DNA of 64,000 nucleotides from Gammaproteobacteria bacterium (GTDB lineage: Bacteria > Pseudomonadota > Gammaproteobacteria > Nevskiales > Nevskiaceae). The notes below the pieces were generated by a model. It was given only the letters and a program-made list of their open reading frames with translations, was not told the DNA's origin and ran no database searches. The DNA is taken from the NCBI GenBank assembly GCA_026398815.1, contig JAPLSA010000014.1, positions 62,001-126,000 on the forward strand, in the 5' to 3' direction. A program made the position numbers and the translations under genes. Below, piece by piece: positions 46,835-55,091 of the stretch (within the stretch, counting starts at the first letter, position 1; each line of letters starts with the position of its first letter).

Positions 46835-47377
46835 CTACTGCGGCACCCAGCGCTTGGCCAGCTTGCGGGCCAGCGTGCGCCGATGCATGCCGAGCCTGCG
46901 CGCGGTTTCCGAGATGTTGAAATCGGTCTCGGCCAGCACTTCGTGGATGCGCTCCATTTCCAGCGTCTTGATCGAGGTCGGCCGGGCGGTCAGCGGCGTG
47001 TCGGCCGCTTCGGCGCTGGCTTCGCCGTTGAACGCGGCTTCGATGTCGTCGGTGTTCGACGGCTTGACCAGGTAGTTGCTGGCGCCGAGCTTGATCGCTT
47101 CCACCGCCGTGGCGATGCTGGCGAAGCCGGTCAGCACCACGATCAGCAGTTCCGGATCGTGCTCGTGCAGGTGACGCACCACCGCCAGCCCGGATTCCTG
47201 ACCGAGCTTGAGATCGACCACGGCATGGCTCGGCGCGACGCCGGCCAGCACGGTGCGAACCGCGTCCAGACTCGCCGCGGAATGGACGACATAGCCACGC
47301 CGCTCGAAGGAACGGCGCAGGGTGCGGGCGAAGGCCTCGTCGTCCTCGACCAGCAGCAGGGTTCGGGGTTCGGTCAT
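46835..47377 (-). CDS. regA: RegA/PrrA-type global redox response regulator
   Basis: This 180-residue regulator has a receiver domain with acidic pocket E11-D12-D13 and phospho-acceptor Asp55 in VVDLKLGQESG. A short linker leads to a Fis-type helix-turn-helix (about 145-178: EVLAETDFNISETARRLGMHRRTLARKL). This domain order and near-invariant HTH mark the RegA/PrrA/RoxR group, which controls respiratory oxidases and other redox-linked genes. The gene lies 5 bp after regB in the same direction, so they form a two-gene operon. Regulation of the nearby cyo operon is a reasonable inference. Confidence 0.92.
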   Translation of the reverse strand: MTEPRTLLLVEDDEAFARTLRRSFERRGYVVHSAASLDAVRTVLAGVAPSHAVVDLKLGQESGLAVVRHLHEHDPELLIVVLTGFASIATAVEAIKLGASNYLVKPSNTDDIEAAFNGEASAEAADTPLTARPTSIKTLEMERIHEVLAETDFNISETARRLGMHRRTLARKLAKRWVPQ

Positions 47378-47382
47378 CGCGT

Positions 47383-48717
47383 TCAGGCCTCGACCATCAG
47401 TGCCGCCATCGGCAGCCGCAAGGTGACCACCGCGCCGCCCTCCGGCGCATTGGCGGCCCGGGCTTCGCCGCCGAGCTTGCGCATCACGTTGACGACCAGG
47501 AACAGCCCCAGGCCGCTGCCCGGCCGATCCTTGCTCGACTGATACGGCTTGCCGAAGTTCGCCAGCATCGCCGGGCTGAAACCGGGGCCGCGGTCGCGTA
47601 CCGTCACCACCAGCTCGCCGCCGTGACAGCGCAGGCTTAAGCACACCCAGCCCGGCGACACCTCGCGGGCGTTGTCGAGCACGTTGAACAGCATCTGTCG
47701 CAGCGAGGTGTCGGAAACGATCGGCGTGCGCCGGAACGCGACCTCGTCGAGCGGCATTTCGACGCTGACCTCCAGCGGCACGCCCGGCGACACCTCGCCC
47801 CAGCGGTCGACCAGCGTGGCCAGCGATTCGGCCACCGTGGTCAGCGCCGGTGCCTCGCCACGCGCTTCGCCAGCGGTCATCAGGATGCCGCCGACGATGC
47901 CCTTGCAGCGCTGCAGCGCGGCGTCCATGTCGTCCAGTTCCTGGCGCAGGTCCGGGTCGTCGCGGAAAACGGCCATCCGCTTCCAGTCGCCGAGAATCAC
48001 CGACACGGTGGCCAGCGGCGTGCCCAGTTCGTGCGCGGCGCCGGAGGCCAGCAGGCCGATGCGGACGATGTGGTCGTGCTCCGCCGCCTGCTGGCGCAGA
48101 TCGGCCAGGCGCTGGTCGCGACGGCGCAGGTTGGCGCTGATCTGGCCGGTGAACAGCACCAGCAGCACCACCACCAGCAGGAAGCAGACGAACATGCCGG
48201 CGACGTGCAGCTGGAACAGCTTGGCGGCGTCGCCGGCCGCGCTGCCCACCACCAGCGGCACGTGGAAATGCATCAGCAGGCCGAAGCATAGGCAGGCCAG
48301 CGCCGCCAGCACCCAGGTCGACCAGGCTTCGAGCAGCACCGCGCCGAGCGTCACCTGCAGCACGTACAGGAACGCGAACGGATTGCTGGCGCCGCCGCTC
48401 AGGTACAGCAGCGCGGTCAGCGCGCTCAGGTCGAACACCAGGCCGGCCATCAGCTCGGCATTGCGCACCTCCCCGCCCATGCGCGGCCGCAGCATGCTGA
48501 CCAGGTTCAGCAGCACCAGCAGGCCGACGATGCCGAACATCGGCGCCATCGGCAGCTGCAGATCGAGCAGCAGCGTGCCGAGCACGATGGTGAAGGCCTG
48601 GCCAAACACGGCCAGCCAGCGCAGCTGCACCAGCAGCATCGCGTTCTGCTGGTTGGCGGTTTCGCCGAGCGAGTCGAGCAACGACAGTCGGCGCGCGGAG
48701 GACAGGACTTCGGACAT
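47383..48717 (-). CDS. regB: RegB/PrrB-type redox sensor histidine kinase
   Basis: This inner-membrane kinase has about 444 residues and six hydrophobic helices in the first 190 residues. The quinone-binding heptapeptide is GGASNPF (108-114), exactly the RegB pattern GGxxNPF. Phospho-acceptor His229 lies in GAAHELGTPLATV. The redox-active cysteine of RegB is matched by Cys271 in LQRCKGIV. The HATPase domain (about 330-435) ends with GSGLGLFLVVNVM. RegB senses ubiquinone redox state and aerobic electron flow. An alternative ATG lies 9 bp upstream. The IS30 element sits 85 bp upstream of the start and could affect expression. Confidence 0.93.
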   Translation of the reverse strand: MSEVLSSARRLSLLDSLGETANQQNAMLLVQLRWLAVFGQAFTIVLGTLLLDLQLPMAPMFGIVGLLVLLNLVSMLRPRMGGEVRNAELMAGLVFDLSALTALLYLSGGASNPFAFLYVLQVTLGAVLLEAWSTWVLAALACLCFGLLMHFHVPLVVGSAAGDAAKLFQLHVAGMFVCFLLVVVLLVLFTGQISANLRRRDQRLADLRQQAAEHDHIVRIGLLASGAAHELGTPLATVSVILGDWKRMAVFRDDPDLRQELDDMDAALQRCKGIVGGILMTAGEARGEAPALTTVAESLATLVDRWGEVSPGVPLEVSVEMPLDEVAFRRTPIVSDTSLRQMLFNVLDNAREVSPGWVCLSLRCHGGELVVTVRDRGPGFSPAMLANFGKPYQSSKDRPGSGLGLFLVVNVMRKLGGEARAANAPEGGAVVTLRLPMAALMVEA

Positions 48718-48773
48718 GCCGCGCATGCTAGTTCAACGCGAGCTGTGCTTCAGGGGCGATGACGGCGGGACCG

Positions 48774-48797
48774 TCAACTTCAACTTCAACTTCAAAA
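48774..48797 (+). repeat. Short hexamer tandem repeat (TCAACT x3) upstream of regB
   Basis: TCAACT is repeated three times (48774-48791), followed by TCAAAA, just outside the left end of the IS30 element. It lies in the regB upstream region. It may be a slippage-prone spacer; no function is evident. Confidence 0.5.
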
Positions 48798-48801
48798 GGG
48801 C

Positions 48802-49894
48802 GGTTTCAAGAACCAAGTGCAATGCTGGTTGACTGAGCGGTTCGATCGAAACATTTCGTGAAGAACACCTCGGCCGGTGTTTTGAAGCCGAGGGACTTCC
48901 GGGGCCGGGTATTGAGACTCCAGGCGATCCGGTCGAGGTCGCGCTGAGAGTACTGCGACAGCTCAGTACCTCTGGGCAGGTACTGCCGCAGCAGACCGTT
49001 GGTGTTCTCGTTGATGCCACGCTGCCACGGACTGTGCGGATCAGCGAAGTAGATGGCCAAGCCGGTGCTCTCGGCAAGCCGACGGTGCAGCGCCATTTCC
49101 TTGCCTTGGTCGTAGGTCAGTGTCTTCTTCAATGAGGCGTCCAGTGGCGCGAACGCTGTGCTGAAGCCGGTCAGGGCAGCCGCCGCGCTGCACCCGTCCA
49201 TCTTCGCTAGCATCACGAATAGCGAGTACCGATCGACCAGCGTCCCGACGGCGGAATGGTTGCCAGCGCCCTTGATGAAATCGCCCTCCCAGTGTCCCGG
49301 CAGCAGCCGATCGTTCGCTGCCGGCGGCCGGACGTGGATGCTAGGCAAGTCGTGCATCCGTCCACGACGTTCCTCGCCGCGACTACGGGGCCGTTGTTGC
49401 GCGCGGCCTTGACGCAGCAACACGGTCAGCTCGCGCCGCAAGGCACCGCGAGGGATGGCGTAGATCGCGCTGTAGATCGTTTCGTGGGACACGCAGCCAA
49501 GTGTGGCGGCGATCTGTTCCGGTGACCATCGCCAGCGAAGGCATTTCACCACCTGCTGCCACAGCGGGCTCGATCGGCACAGCTTGCGCAGACGCCGGGG
49601 CTTTCGGCGCATGCGTCGAGCGCGGTGACCCGCTCGAGTTGCGTCATAGCCAACATCTCCTGCTTTCCGTGCCCGGCCCAAAGCAGAACGGCCTGATGCA
49701 CTCCGATCACCGTTCCGACGAAGCTCGCGTGAAATCGTGCTCGCCGAACGGCTCAATTGCTCAGCTACCGCCCGGACACTCGCTCCTGTGCTTCGCATCA
49801 ACATAATCACCGCGCGCTCTTCTGCGCTCAGTTGCTCGTAGTGCTTCCCCATGCAACACCTCCTTTGAAAGTGTTGCACTTGATGTTTGAAACC
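48802..49894. mobile_element. IS30-family insertion sequence, about 1.09 kb
   Basis: The element is bounded by imperfect 24-bp inverted repeats. The left runs 48802-48825 and begins GGTTTCAAG; the right runs 49871-49894. They match at 19 of 24 positions, including GGTTTCAA and CAAGTGCAA blocks. A 2-bp GC flanks each side (48800-48801 and 49895-49896), a plausible target duplication of IS30-type length. One transposase gene fills it. The rejoined target is nearly palindromic (AAAGGGCGCGTCCTTT, 14 of 16) and resembles a terminator stem at the end of the cyo/SURF1 operon. IS30 elements are known to favour palindromic targets. Confidence 0.88.
48806..49852 (-). CDS. IS30-family transposase
   Basis: This DDE transposase has 348 residues. 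N-terminal helix-turn-helix domains (MGKHYEQLSAEERAVIMLM...SVRAVAEQLSRSASTISREL) recognise the inverted repeats. The catalytic triad is visible as HWEGDFIKG (first Asp), LTYDQGKEM (second Asp) and PWQRGINENTNGLLRQYLP (Glu), in the IS30 layout. The reading frame is intact, so the element may still be mobile. The stop codon lies inside the left inverted repeat. An upstream in-frame ATG at 49879 would fall in the right repeat, so I chose the ATG at 49852. Confidence 0.93.
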   Translation of the reverse strand: MGKHYEQLSAEERAVIMLMRSTGASVRAVAEQLSRSASTISRELRRNGDRSASGRSALGRARKAGDVGYDATRAGHRARRMRRKPRRLRKLCRSSPLWQQVVKCLRWRWSPEQIAATLGCVSHETIYSAIYAIPRGALRRELTVLLRQGRAQQRPRSRGEERRGRMHDLPSIHVRPPAANDRLLPGHWEGDFIKGAGNHSAVGTLVDRYSLFVMLAKMDGCSAAAALTGFSTAFAPLDASLKKTLTYDQGKEMALHRRLAESTGLAIYFADPHSPWQRGINENTNGLLRQYLPRGTELSQYSQRDLDRIAWSLNTRPRKSLGFKTPAEVFFTKCFDRTAQSTSIALGS

Positions 49895-49935
49895 GCGCGT
49901 CCTTTCTTTTCACTTGGCGCCTTTGCGTTTAACGG

Positions 49936-50022
49936 TTGCTTTTGCTTCCCGGCATTCGCAGCGCACCCCGCCGAGCGCGTCAGAGCGCCGGAAGTTTGCT
50001 TTTGCCTGCCGGCATTCGCAGC
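49936..50022 (+). repeat. 27-bp direct repeat covering the 3' end of the SURF1 gene
   Basis: Copies at 49936-49962 and 49996-50022 match at 24 of 27 positions (TTGCTTTTGC ... CCGGCATTCGCAGC) and are offset by exactly 60 bp. The right copy encodes the last residues of SURF1 (MPAGKSK). The left copy lies beyond the stop codon, so it appears to be a partial duplication of the gene end. It is next to the IS30 element. Confidence 0.65.
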
Positions 50023-50708
50023 AGCATCCAGATCGCCACCAGCACCATCAGCGCCAGCCCGTACCAGGTCAGCGCGTAGACCAGGTGGTTGTCGGCGAAG
50101 CGGATGACCGTCAGGCCGCCAGCCGGGCCGCCGGGGACGCTCGATTCGGCGTCGGCGTCGAGGAAGTACGGCGCCACGCGATCCGGCGGCAGGCCGCGGG
50201 CGGCGGCGATCGCGGCGACATCGCGCGAATGCCAGCGGTTGCCGGCCGGGTCGTTGTGGCGCAGGAAACCGCCGTTCGGCTCGCTGAGCCGCAGCAGGCC
50301 GGTGACGGTGACCGGCCCTGCGACCTGCGCGGCGGCGCGGCTTGCCGGATCACGATGACCCTCGTCGACGAAACCGCGATTGACCAGCAGCCAGTCGCCG
50401 GCATCCGTCTGCAGCGGCGTCAGCACCCAGCAGCCGGGGCCGCGTTCGGTGACCGCCTGTGTGCAGGCTTCGAGATCGTGGTGGAACACGCCTTCGGCGC
50501 GCAGCCGACGATAGGCGTCATCGCGGCCGATGGCCTGCCACTGCCCGGGGCCGGGCACCGGCACCGGTGACGCGGCCAGATGCTGCGCCACCTGTTCGAC
50601 CAGCGCCCGCTTCCACTCGCGCCGCGCCAGCTGCCAGTTGCCGAGCAGCAGCAGCCCGACGAATGCCGCCGCCAGTACCGCCATCAGGGCGAGGCGGCGG
50701 CGCTTCAT
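49980..50708 (-). CDS. SURF1-family oxidase assembly protein
   Basis: This 242-residue protein has two membrane helices, at about 8-24 and near 215-232. The periplasmic loop between them carries the SURF1 features GNWQLARREWKRALV, ALVNRGFVDE-type (WLLVNRGFVDEGH) and the late DNHLVYALTWYGLALMVL. SURF1 assists heme and copper insertion into heme-copper oxidases. Here it is the last gene of the cyo operon, its start overlapping cyoD (TGATG). It therefore fits the quinol-oxidase-specific Surf1q type described in Paracoccus. No cyoE (heme O synthase) is present in this operon. Confidence 0.88.
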   Translation of the reverse strand: MKRRRLALMAVLAAAFVGLLLLGNWQLARREWKRALVEQVAQHLAASPVPVPGPGQWQAIGRDDAYRRLRAEGVFHHDLEACTQAVTERGPGCWVLTPLQTDAGDWLLVNRGFVDEGHRDPASRAAAQVAGPVTVTGLLRLSEPNGGFLRHNDPAGNRWHSRDVAAIAAARGLPPDRVAPYFLDADAESSVPGGPAGGLTVIRFADNHLVYALTWYGLALMVLVAIWMLLRMPAGKSKLPAL

Positions 50709-51130
50709 CAGGGCGAAGTGCCCATCTCGTGCACCATCGCCGGCATCATGTTGTCGTTCATGTGGAACATCACCCACAGCGAGCCGGCGATGGTGATCAC
50801 CACCAGCACCACGGTGAAGATCGCCGCCAGCATGTTCCAGCCGCCCTGCGAACGGCTGTCGAGATGCAGGAAGTAGACGATGTGGACCAGCATCTGGGCG
50901 ATGGCGAACACCACGATGATCGCCGTGGTGGCGTGCTTCGACGGCAGCACATCGGCCATCACCAGCCAGAACGGCACCGCCGTCAGCAGCACCGACAGCA
51001 GGAAGCCGATCAGGTAGTCCTTGAACGCGGCGTGGGGAATGCCGTCGTCGTGATGGTCGTCATGCGCCTCGTCGTGGCCGTGGACGAACTCGGCGTTGGC
51101 GGAAGCCTTGTGCAGGTCGGCGGCACTCAT
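50708..51130 (-). CDS. cyoD: Cytochrome bo(3)-type ubiquinol oxidase subunit IV
   Basis: This small 140-residue membrane subunit has three hydrophobic helices and a histidine/aspartate-rich N-terminal segment (HGHDEAHDDHHDDG). The motif LIGFLLSVLLTAVPFWLVM and AQMLVHIVYFLHLD match CyoD. It is needed for assembly of the binuclear centre, but is not itself catalytic. Its ATG overlaps the cyoC stop (ATGA). The acidic and histidine-rich head could bind metal; that is speculative. Confidence 0.92.
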   Translation of the reverse strand: MSAADLHKASANAEFVHGHDEAHDDHHDDGIPHAAFKDYLIGFLLSVLLTAVPFWLVMADVLPSKHATTAIIVVFAIAQMLVHIVYFLHLDSRSQGGWNMLAAIFTVVLVVITIAGSLWVMFHMNDNMMPAMVHEMGTSP

Positions 51131-51753
51131 CGCAGCACTCCCATCAGATACACGTAGGTGAAGACGCCGATCCAGATCAGATCGAGGAAATGCCAGAACA
51201 TCGACAAGCAAGCGAGCCGCCGGCGCGTGGCGTCGGTCAGGCCCCAGCGCTTGAGCTGGAACACCAGGGTCACCAGCCAGACGATGCCGAAGCTGACGTG
51301 CAGGCCGTGGGTGCCGACCAGCGCGAAGAACGCCGACAGGAAGGCGCTGCGCTGCGGCCCGGCGCCCTCGTGGATCAGGTGCTGGAACTCGTACAGCTCG
51401 ATGCCGACGAAGGCCAGGCCGAACAGGCCGGTGACGGCGAGCCAGCCGATCGTCGCGTTCACGCGCCGGCGCTGCATCTCGATCATCGCGAAGCCGTAGG
51501 TGATCGAGCTGAACAGCAGCATCGCGGTATTGACCGCGACCAGCGGCAGCTCGAACAGATCCTTCGGGCTTGGGCCCGCCGCGTAGTTGTGGCCGACGAC
51601 GCCATACATCGCGAACAGGCAGGCGAAGATCAGGCAGTCGCTCATCAGGTACAGCCAGAAGCCGAGCATGGTGCCCGGCTGGGCGTGCAGGTCCTCGCGG
51701 ACCAGCCAGCGGTCCGCGCCTTCAGCGGCCATCACAGCATTGCTTGCGGACAT
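51127..51753 (-). CDS. cyoC: Cytochrome bo(3)-type ubiquinol oxidase subunit III
   Basis: This integral membrane subunit has 208 residues and five helices, the length of E. coli CyoC. FWLYLMSDCLIFACLFAMYGV and GTHGLHVSFGIVWLVTL are conserved blocks around the lipid-binding cleft. It stabilises subunit I and belongs to the heme-copper oxidase subunit III family. It starts 4 bp after the cyoB stop and overlaps cyoD. Confidence 0.94.
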   Translation of the reverse strand: MSASNAVMAAEGADRWLVREDLHAQPGTMLGFWLYLMSDCLIFACLFAMYGVVGHNYAAGPSPKDLFELPLVAVNTAMLLFSSITYGFAMIEMQRRRVNATIGWLAVTGLFGLAFVGIELYEFQHLIHEGAGPQRSAFLSAFFALVGTHGLHVSFGIVWLVTLVFQLKRWGLTDATRRRLACLSMFWHFLDLIWIGVFTYVYLMGVLR

Positions 51754-51757
51754 CGGC

Positions 51758-53779
51758 TCAGGCTCCGTTCACGGCGAGCGCGCGGGTATGCGCGCTTTCG
51801 ACGTGCGCCACCTCGTCCGCCGGGATGTGGAAATCGCGATTCAGATTGAAGGTGTGGAAGATCGCGAAGCCGACCAGGCTCGCGAAGCTGGCCACCGCCA
51901 GCCACCAGATGTGCCAGATCAGCGCGAAGCCGACGACCGCACTGATGCCGGCCAGGATGATGCCGGCCGAGGTGCCCTTCGGCATGTGGATCGCCAGGAA
52001 GCCGGTGGTCGGCCGCTGATAGCCGCCGCGCTTCATGTCCCACCAGGCGTCGATGTCATGCACGCGCGGCGTGAACGCGAAGTTGTATTCTGGCGGCGGC
52101 GACGAGGTGGCCCATTCCAAGGTGCGGCCATCCCAGGGATCGCCGGTCACGTCGCGCAGCTGCTCGCGGCGCTGGTAGCTGACATAGAACTGGATCAGCG
52201 AGGCCAGGATGCCGACGCCGATCAGCACCGCGCCGAAGGCCGCGACCACGAAGAACGGCTGCAGACTCATGTCCTCGAAATGGCTGACCCGGCGAGTCAC
52301 GCCCATCAGGCCGAGCACGTAAAGCGGCATGAAGGCGAACAGGAAGCCGATCTGCCAGCACCAGAACGACACCTTGCCCCAGAACACGTTGAGCCTGTAG
52401 CCGAACACTTTCGGGTACCAGTAGCTGACCGCCGCGAACACGCCGAACACCACGCCGCCGATGATCACGTTGTGGAAGTGCGCGATCAGGAACAGCGAGT
52501 TGTGCAGCACGAAGTCGGCCGGCGGCACCGCCAGCAGCACGCCGGTCATGCCGCCGACGACGAAGGTGAACATGAAGCCCATCATCCACAGCATCGGCAG
52601 CTCGAAGCGGATGCGGCCGCGGTACATCGTGAACAGCCAGTTGAAGAGCTTCGCACCCGTCGGGATCGAGATGATCATCGTCGTGATGCCGAAGAAGCTG
52701 TTGACGCTGGCGCCCGAGCCCATCGTGAAGAAGTGATGCAGCCACACGAGGTACGACAGGATGGTGATCACCACCGTCGCGTAGACCATCGAGGTGTAGC
52801 CGAACAGGCGCTTGCCGGCGAAGGTCGACACCACTTCGGAGAACACGCCGAACAGCGGCAGGATCAGGATGTAGACCTCGGGGTGGCCCCAGATCCAGAT
52901 CATGTTCACGTACATCATCGGGTTGCCGCCGAAATCATTGGTGAAGAAGTTGGTCCCCACCGTGCGGTCCAGGCCGAGCAGCAGCAGCACCGCCGTCAGC
53001 ACCGGGAACGCGGCGACGATCAGCACGTTGGTGCACAGCGCGGTCCAGGTGAACACCGGCATCTTCATCAGGGTCATGCCGGGCGCGCGCATTTTCACGA
53101 TCGTCACGATCAGGTTGACGCCCGACAAGAGCGTGCCGACACCGGCGATCTGCAAGGCCCAGATGTAGTAATCCACACCGACGCCGGGGCTGTAGTCGGC
53201 ACCCGACAGCGGCGGGAAGGCCAGCCAGCCGGTGGTCGCGAACTCGCCGACGAACAGCGACAGCATCACCAGCAGCGCGCCGGCCGTGGTCATCCAGAAG
53301 CTGAAGTTGTTGAGGAACGGAAAGGCCACGTCGCGGGCACCGATCTGCAGCGGCACGATGTAGTTCATCAGCCCCGTGACGAACGGCATCGCCACGAAGA
53401 AGATCATGATCACGCCGTGGGCGGTGAAGATCTGGTCGTAGTGGTGCGGCGGCAGGTAGCCAGCCGCGTCGCCAAAGGCCATGGCCTGCTGGGCGCGCAT
53501 CATGATCGCGTCGGCGAAGCCTCGCAGCAGCATCACGAAGCCGAGGATCATGTACATCACGCCGATCTTCTTGTGGTCGATCGAGCAGATCCAGTCGCGC
53601 CACAGCCAGCCCCAGGCGCGGGCCCGGGTGATCCAGGCCAGCACGGCGGTGCCGGCCAGCGCGGCGACCAGGAAGGTCATCACGATGATCGGCTCGTGGT
53701 ACGGAATGGAATCGAGGCTCAGGCGACCGAACAGCAAGGTCGCCAGCTCGGAGCGGGGTTCGGCGGATGCAGGCGTCAT
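51758..53779 (-). CDS. cyoB: Cytochrome bo(3)-type ubiquinol oxidase subunit I
   Basis: This is the catalytic subunit with 673 residues, about fifteen helices and a proton-pumping heme-copper centre. [14 protein letters not shown] holds the CuB His and the cross-linked Tyr. HHFFTMG and HFHNVIIGG carry further ligands to CuB and the two hemes. The quinol-site residues of E. coli CyoB (Arg, Asp, His, Gln in [10 protein letters not shown]...HHYDQ) are conserved, so ubiquinol is the donor. The long C-terminal extension past the twelfth helix is normal for CyoB. It is the second gene of the cyoABCD-SURF1 operon. Confidence 0.96.
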   Translation of the reverse strand: MTPASAEPRSELATLLFGRLSLDSIPYHEPIIVMTFLVAALAGTAVLAWITRARAWGWLWRDWICSIDHKKIGVMYMILGFVMLLRGFADAIMMRAQQAMAFGDAAGYLPPHHYDQIFTAHGVIMIFFVAMPFVTGLMNYIVPLQIGARDVAFPFLNNFSFWMTTAGALLVMLSLFVGEFATTGWLAFPPLSGADYSPGVGVDYYIWALQIAGVGTLLSGVNLIVTIVKMRAPGMTLMKMPVFTWTALCTNVLIVAAFPVLTAVLLLLGLDRTVGTNFFTNDFGGNPMMYVNMIWIWGHPEVYILILPLFGVFSEVVSTFAGKRLFGYTSMVYATVVITILSYLVWLHHFFTMGSGASVNSFFGITTMIISIPTGAKLFNWLFTMYRGRIRFELPMLWMMGFMFTFVVGGMTGVLLAVPPADFVLHNSLFLIAHFHNVIIGGVVFGVFAAVSYWYPKVFGYRLNVFWGKVSFWCWQIGFLFAFMPLYVLGLMGVTRRVSHFEDMSLQPFFVVAAFGAVLIGVGILASLIQFYVSYQRREQLRDVTGDPWDGRTLEWATSSPPPEYNFAFTPRVHDIDAWWDMKRGGYQRPTTGFLAIHMPKGTSAGIILAGISAVVGFALIWHIWWLAVASFASLVGFAIFHTFNLNRDFHIPADEVAHVESAHTRALAVNGA

Positions 53780-53837
53780 GGAAAGCTCAGTCCGTGGAAT
53801 CTGGGCGTGGAATCAGGGCCGGCGCGATGGCCAGTGT

Positions 53838-54932
53838 TCAGGGCGCGAGCCGCGCGCCGCCGTAGTGCGGCGGATCGACCGGGCTCATGTAGGCATCCGG
53901 CGCAACGGTGCACAGCGCGGTGACGTAGCGGTCCGGCGTGGCGGCCGTGCGATCACGCCGGCGGTCGGCGTCGTAGCGCAGCTGGGCGACGTTGTAGACA
54001 TTGGCCAGCCCGAGGCCGCCGCGCGCGTCGATCGCCATCATGTCGCGCATGCACATCTTGGTCGGGTCGACGCACAGGTTCAGCGCCGCGTCGTAGAGGC
54101 CCGCGACCACCTTGCCGTAATGGCGCGCCGGCTCCTTCTCGCTGGGCCGTTCGAGGCGCAGGTATTCGTCGCGGCTCAGCTCGGCCGGTGCCGCGCGCAC
54201 CTGGGCCACCCACTGGTCGAAGGCCGCACCGTCGAGACCCTTGAAGCGGAAGCGCATGTGCGAGAAGCCGGCGCCGCTGTAGTGCGCGGACATGCCCTCG
54301 TAGTCGCCGGCCTGGTTGATCACCGCGTGCAGGCGCGTGTCCATCGCCGGCATCGTGTAGATCATGCCGGCCAGGGTCGGCACGTAGAAGGTGTTCATCA
54401 CCGTCGACGAGGTGAGCTGGAATTCGATCGGCACATCCACCGGTGCGGCCAGCTCGTTGATCGTGGCGATGCCGTAGTCCGGGTAGATGAACAGCCACTT
54501 CCAGTCCAGCGCCACCACCTGCACCTTCAGCGGCTTGACGTCGGCCGGCACGGCGCGCGTCGCGTCGAGGCGATCGAGCTTGCGGAACGGATCGAGCGTG
54601 TGGGTGCTGATCCAGGTCACCGCGCCGAGCGCGATGATGATCAGCAGCGGCGCCGACCAGATCACCAGCTCCAGCTGCGTGGAGTGATTCCACTCCGGCG
54701 CATAGGTGGCGCGGCGGTTGGACGCGCGGTAATGCCAGGCGAACCAGCCGGTCAGCGCCATCACCGGCACCACGATCAGCAGCATCAGCACGGTGGACAC
54801 CACGATCAGGTCGCCCTGCTGGCGGGCGATGTCGCCGGCCGCATCGAGCGTGACGAGGTTGCAGCCGGACAGCAGCGCGGACAGCGCGGTCAGGCACAAG
54901 GTGGTGACTAGGCGCAGCGATCGGGCAGACAT
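53838..54932 (-). CDS. cyoA: Cytochrome bo(3)-type ubiquinol oxidase subunit II (lipoprotein)
   Basis: The 364-residue subunit begins with a lipoprotein signal peptide ending LLSGC (about residues 20-24). Two membrane helices (about 44-64 and 86-106) and a periplasmic cupredoxin domain follow. That domain lacks the CuA ligand cysteines, as expected for quinol rather than cytochrome c oxidases; YSGAGFSHMRF matches the E. coli region. The C-terminus is longer than usual and contains two cysteines (NLCVDPTKMCMRD). The ATG start (MSARSLRL) is divergent from the MFS gene. It is the first gene of the operon, so the cyo promoter lies in 54933-55091. Confidence 0.94.
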   Translation of the reverse strand: MSARSLRLVTTLCLTALSALLSGCNLVTLDAAGDIARQQGDLIVVSTVLMLLIVVPVMALTGWFAWHYRASNRRATYAPEWNHSTQLELVIWSAPLLIIIALGAVTWISTHTLDPFRKLDRLDATRAVPADVKPLKVQVVALDWKWLFIYPDYGIATINELAAPVDVPIEFQLTSSTVMNTFYVPTLAGMIYTMPAMDTRLHAVINQAGDYEGMSAHYSGAGFSHMRFRFKGLDGAAFDQWVAQVRAAPAELSRDEYLRLERPSEKEPARHYGKVVAGLYDAALNLCVDPTKMCMRDMMAIDARGGLGLANVYNVAQLRYDADRRRDRTAATPDRYVTALCTVAPDAYMSPVDPPHYGGARLAP

Positions 54933-55002
54933 GACGGAATTCGCGACGGGCGCAGTGGCAGGATTGCGAGACGCAGTCTGGGCCGCAGGGTGCGGGCGCG
55001 CG

Positions 55003-55021
55003 ATTGGACCAATTGTCCAAT
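55003..55021. promoter_or_regulatory. Inverted repeat between cyoA and MFS gene, possible operator
   Basis: ATTGGAC-CAATT-GTCCAAT has perfect 7-bp arms with a 5-bp spacer in the 159-bp divergent promoter region. Its position, 71 bp from each start codon, is suitable for control of both units. The binder is unknown; it does not look like a Fnr or Pho site. Confidence 0.45.
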
Positions 55022-55091
55022 GGGCGCAGGCGGCCACCCGTGCGAAAGTCTCGGCGCCGGAAACCCCCGGCCCGCACCCGGATTGCGCCCG

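Noticed and set aside
51587-53923. 778-codon plus-strand open frame opposite cyoBC
   Set aside because: Composition is dominated by His, Arg, Glu and Asp, typical of antisense frames in GC-rich DNA. It has no ribosome site or family features.
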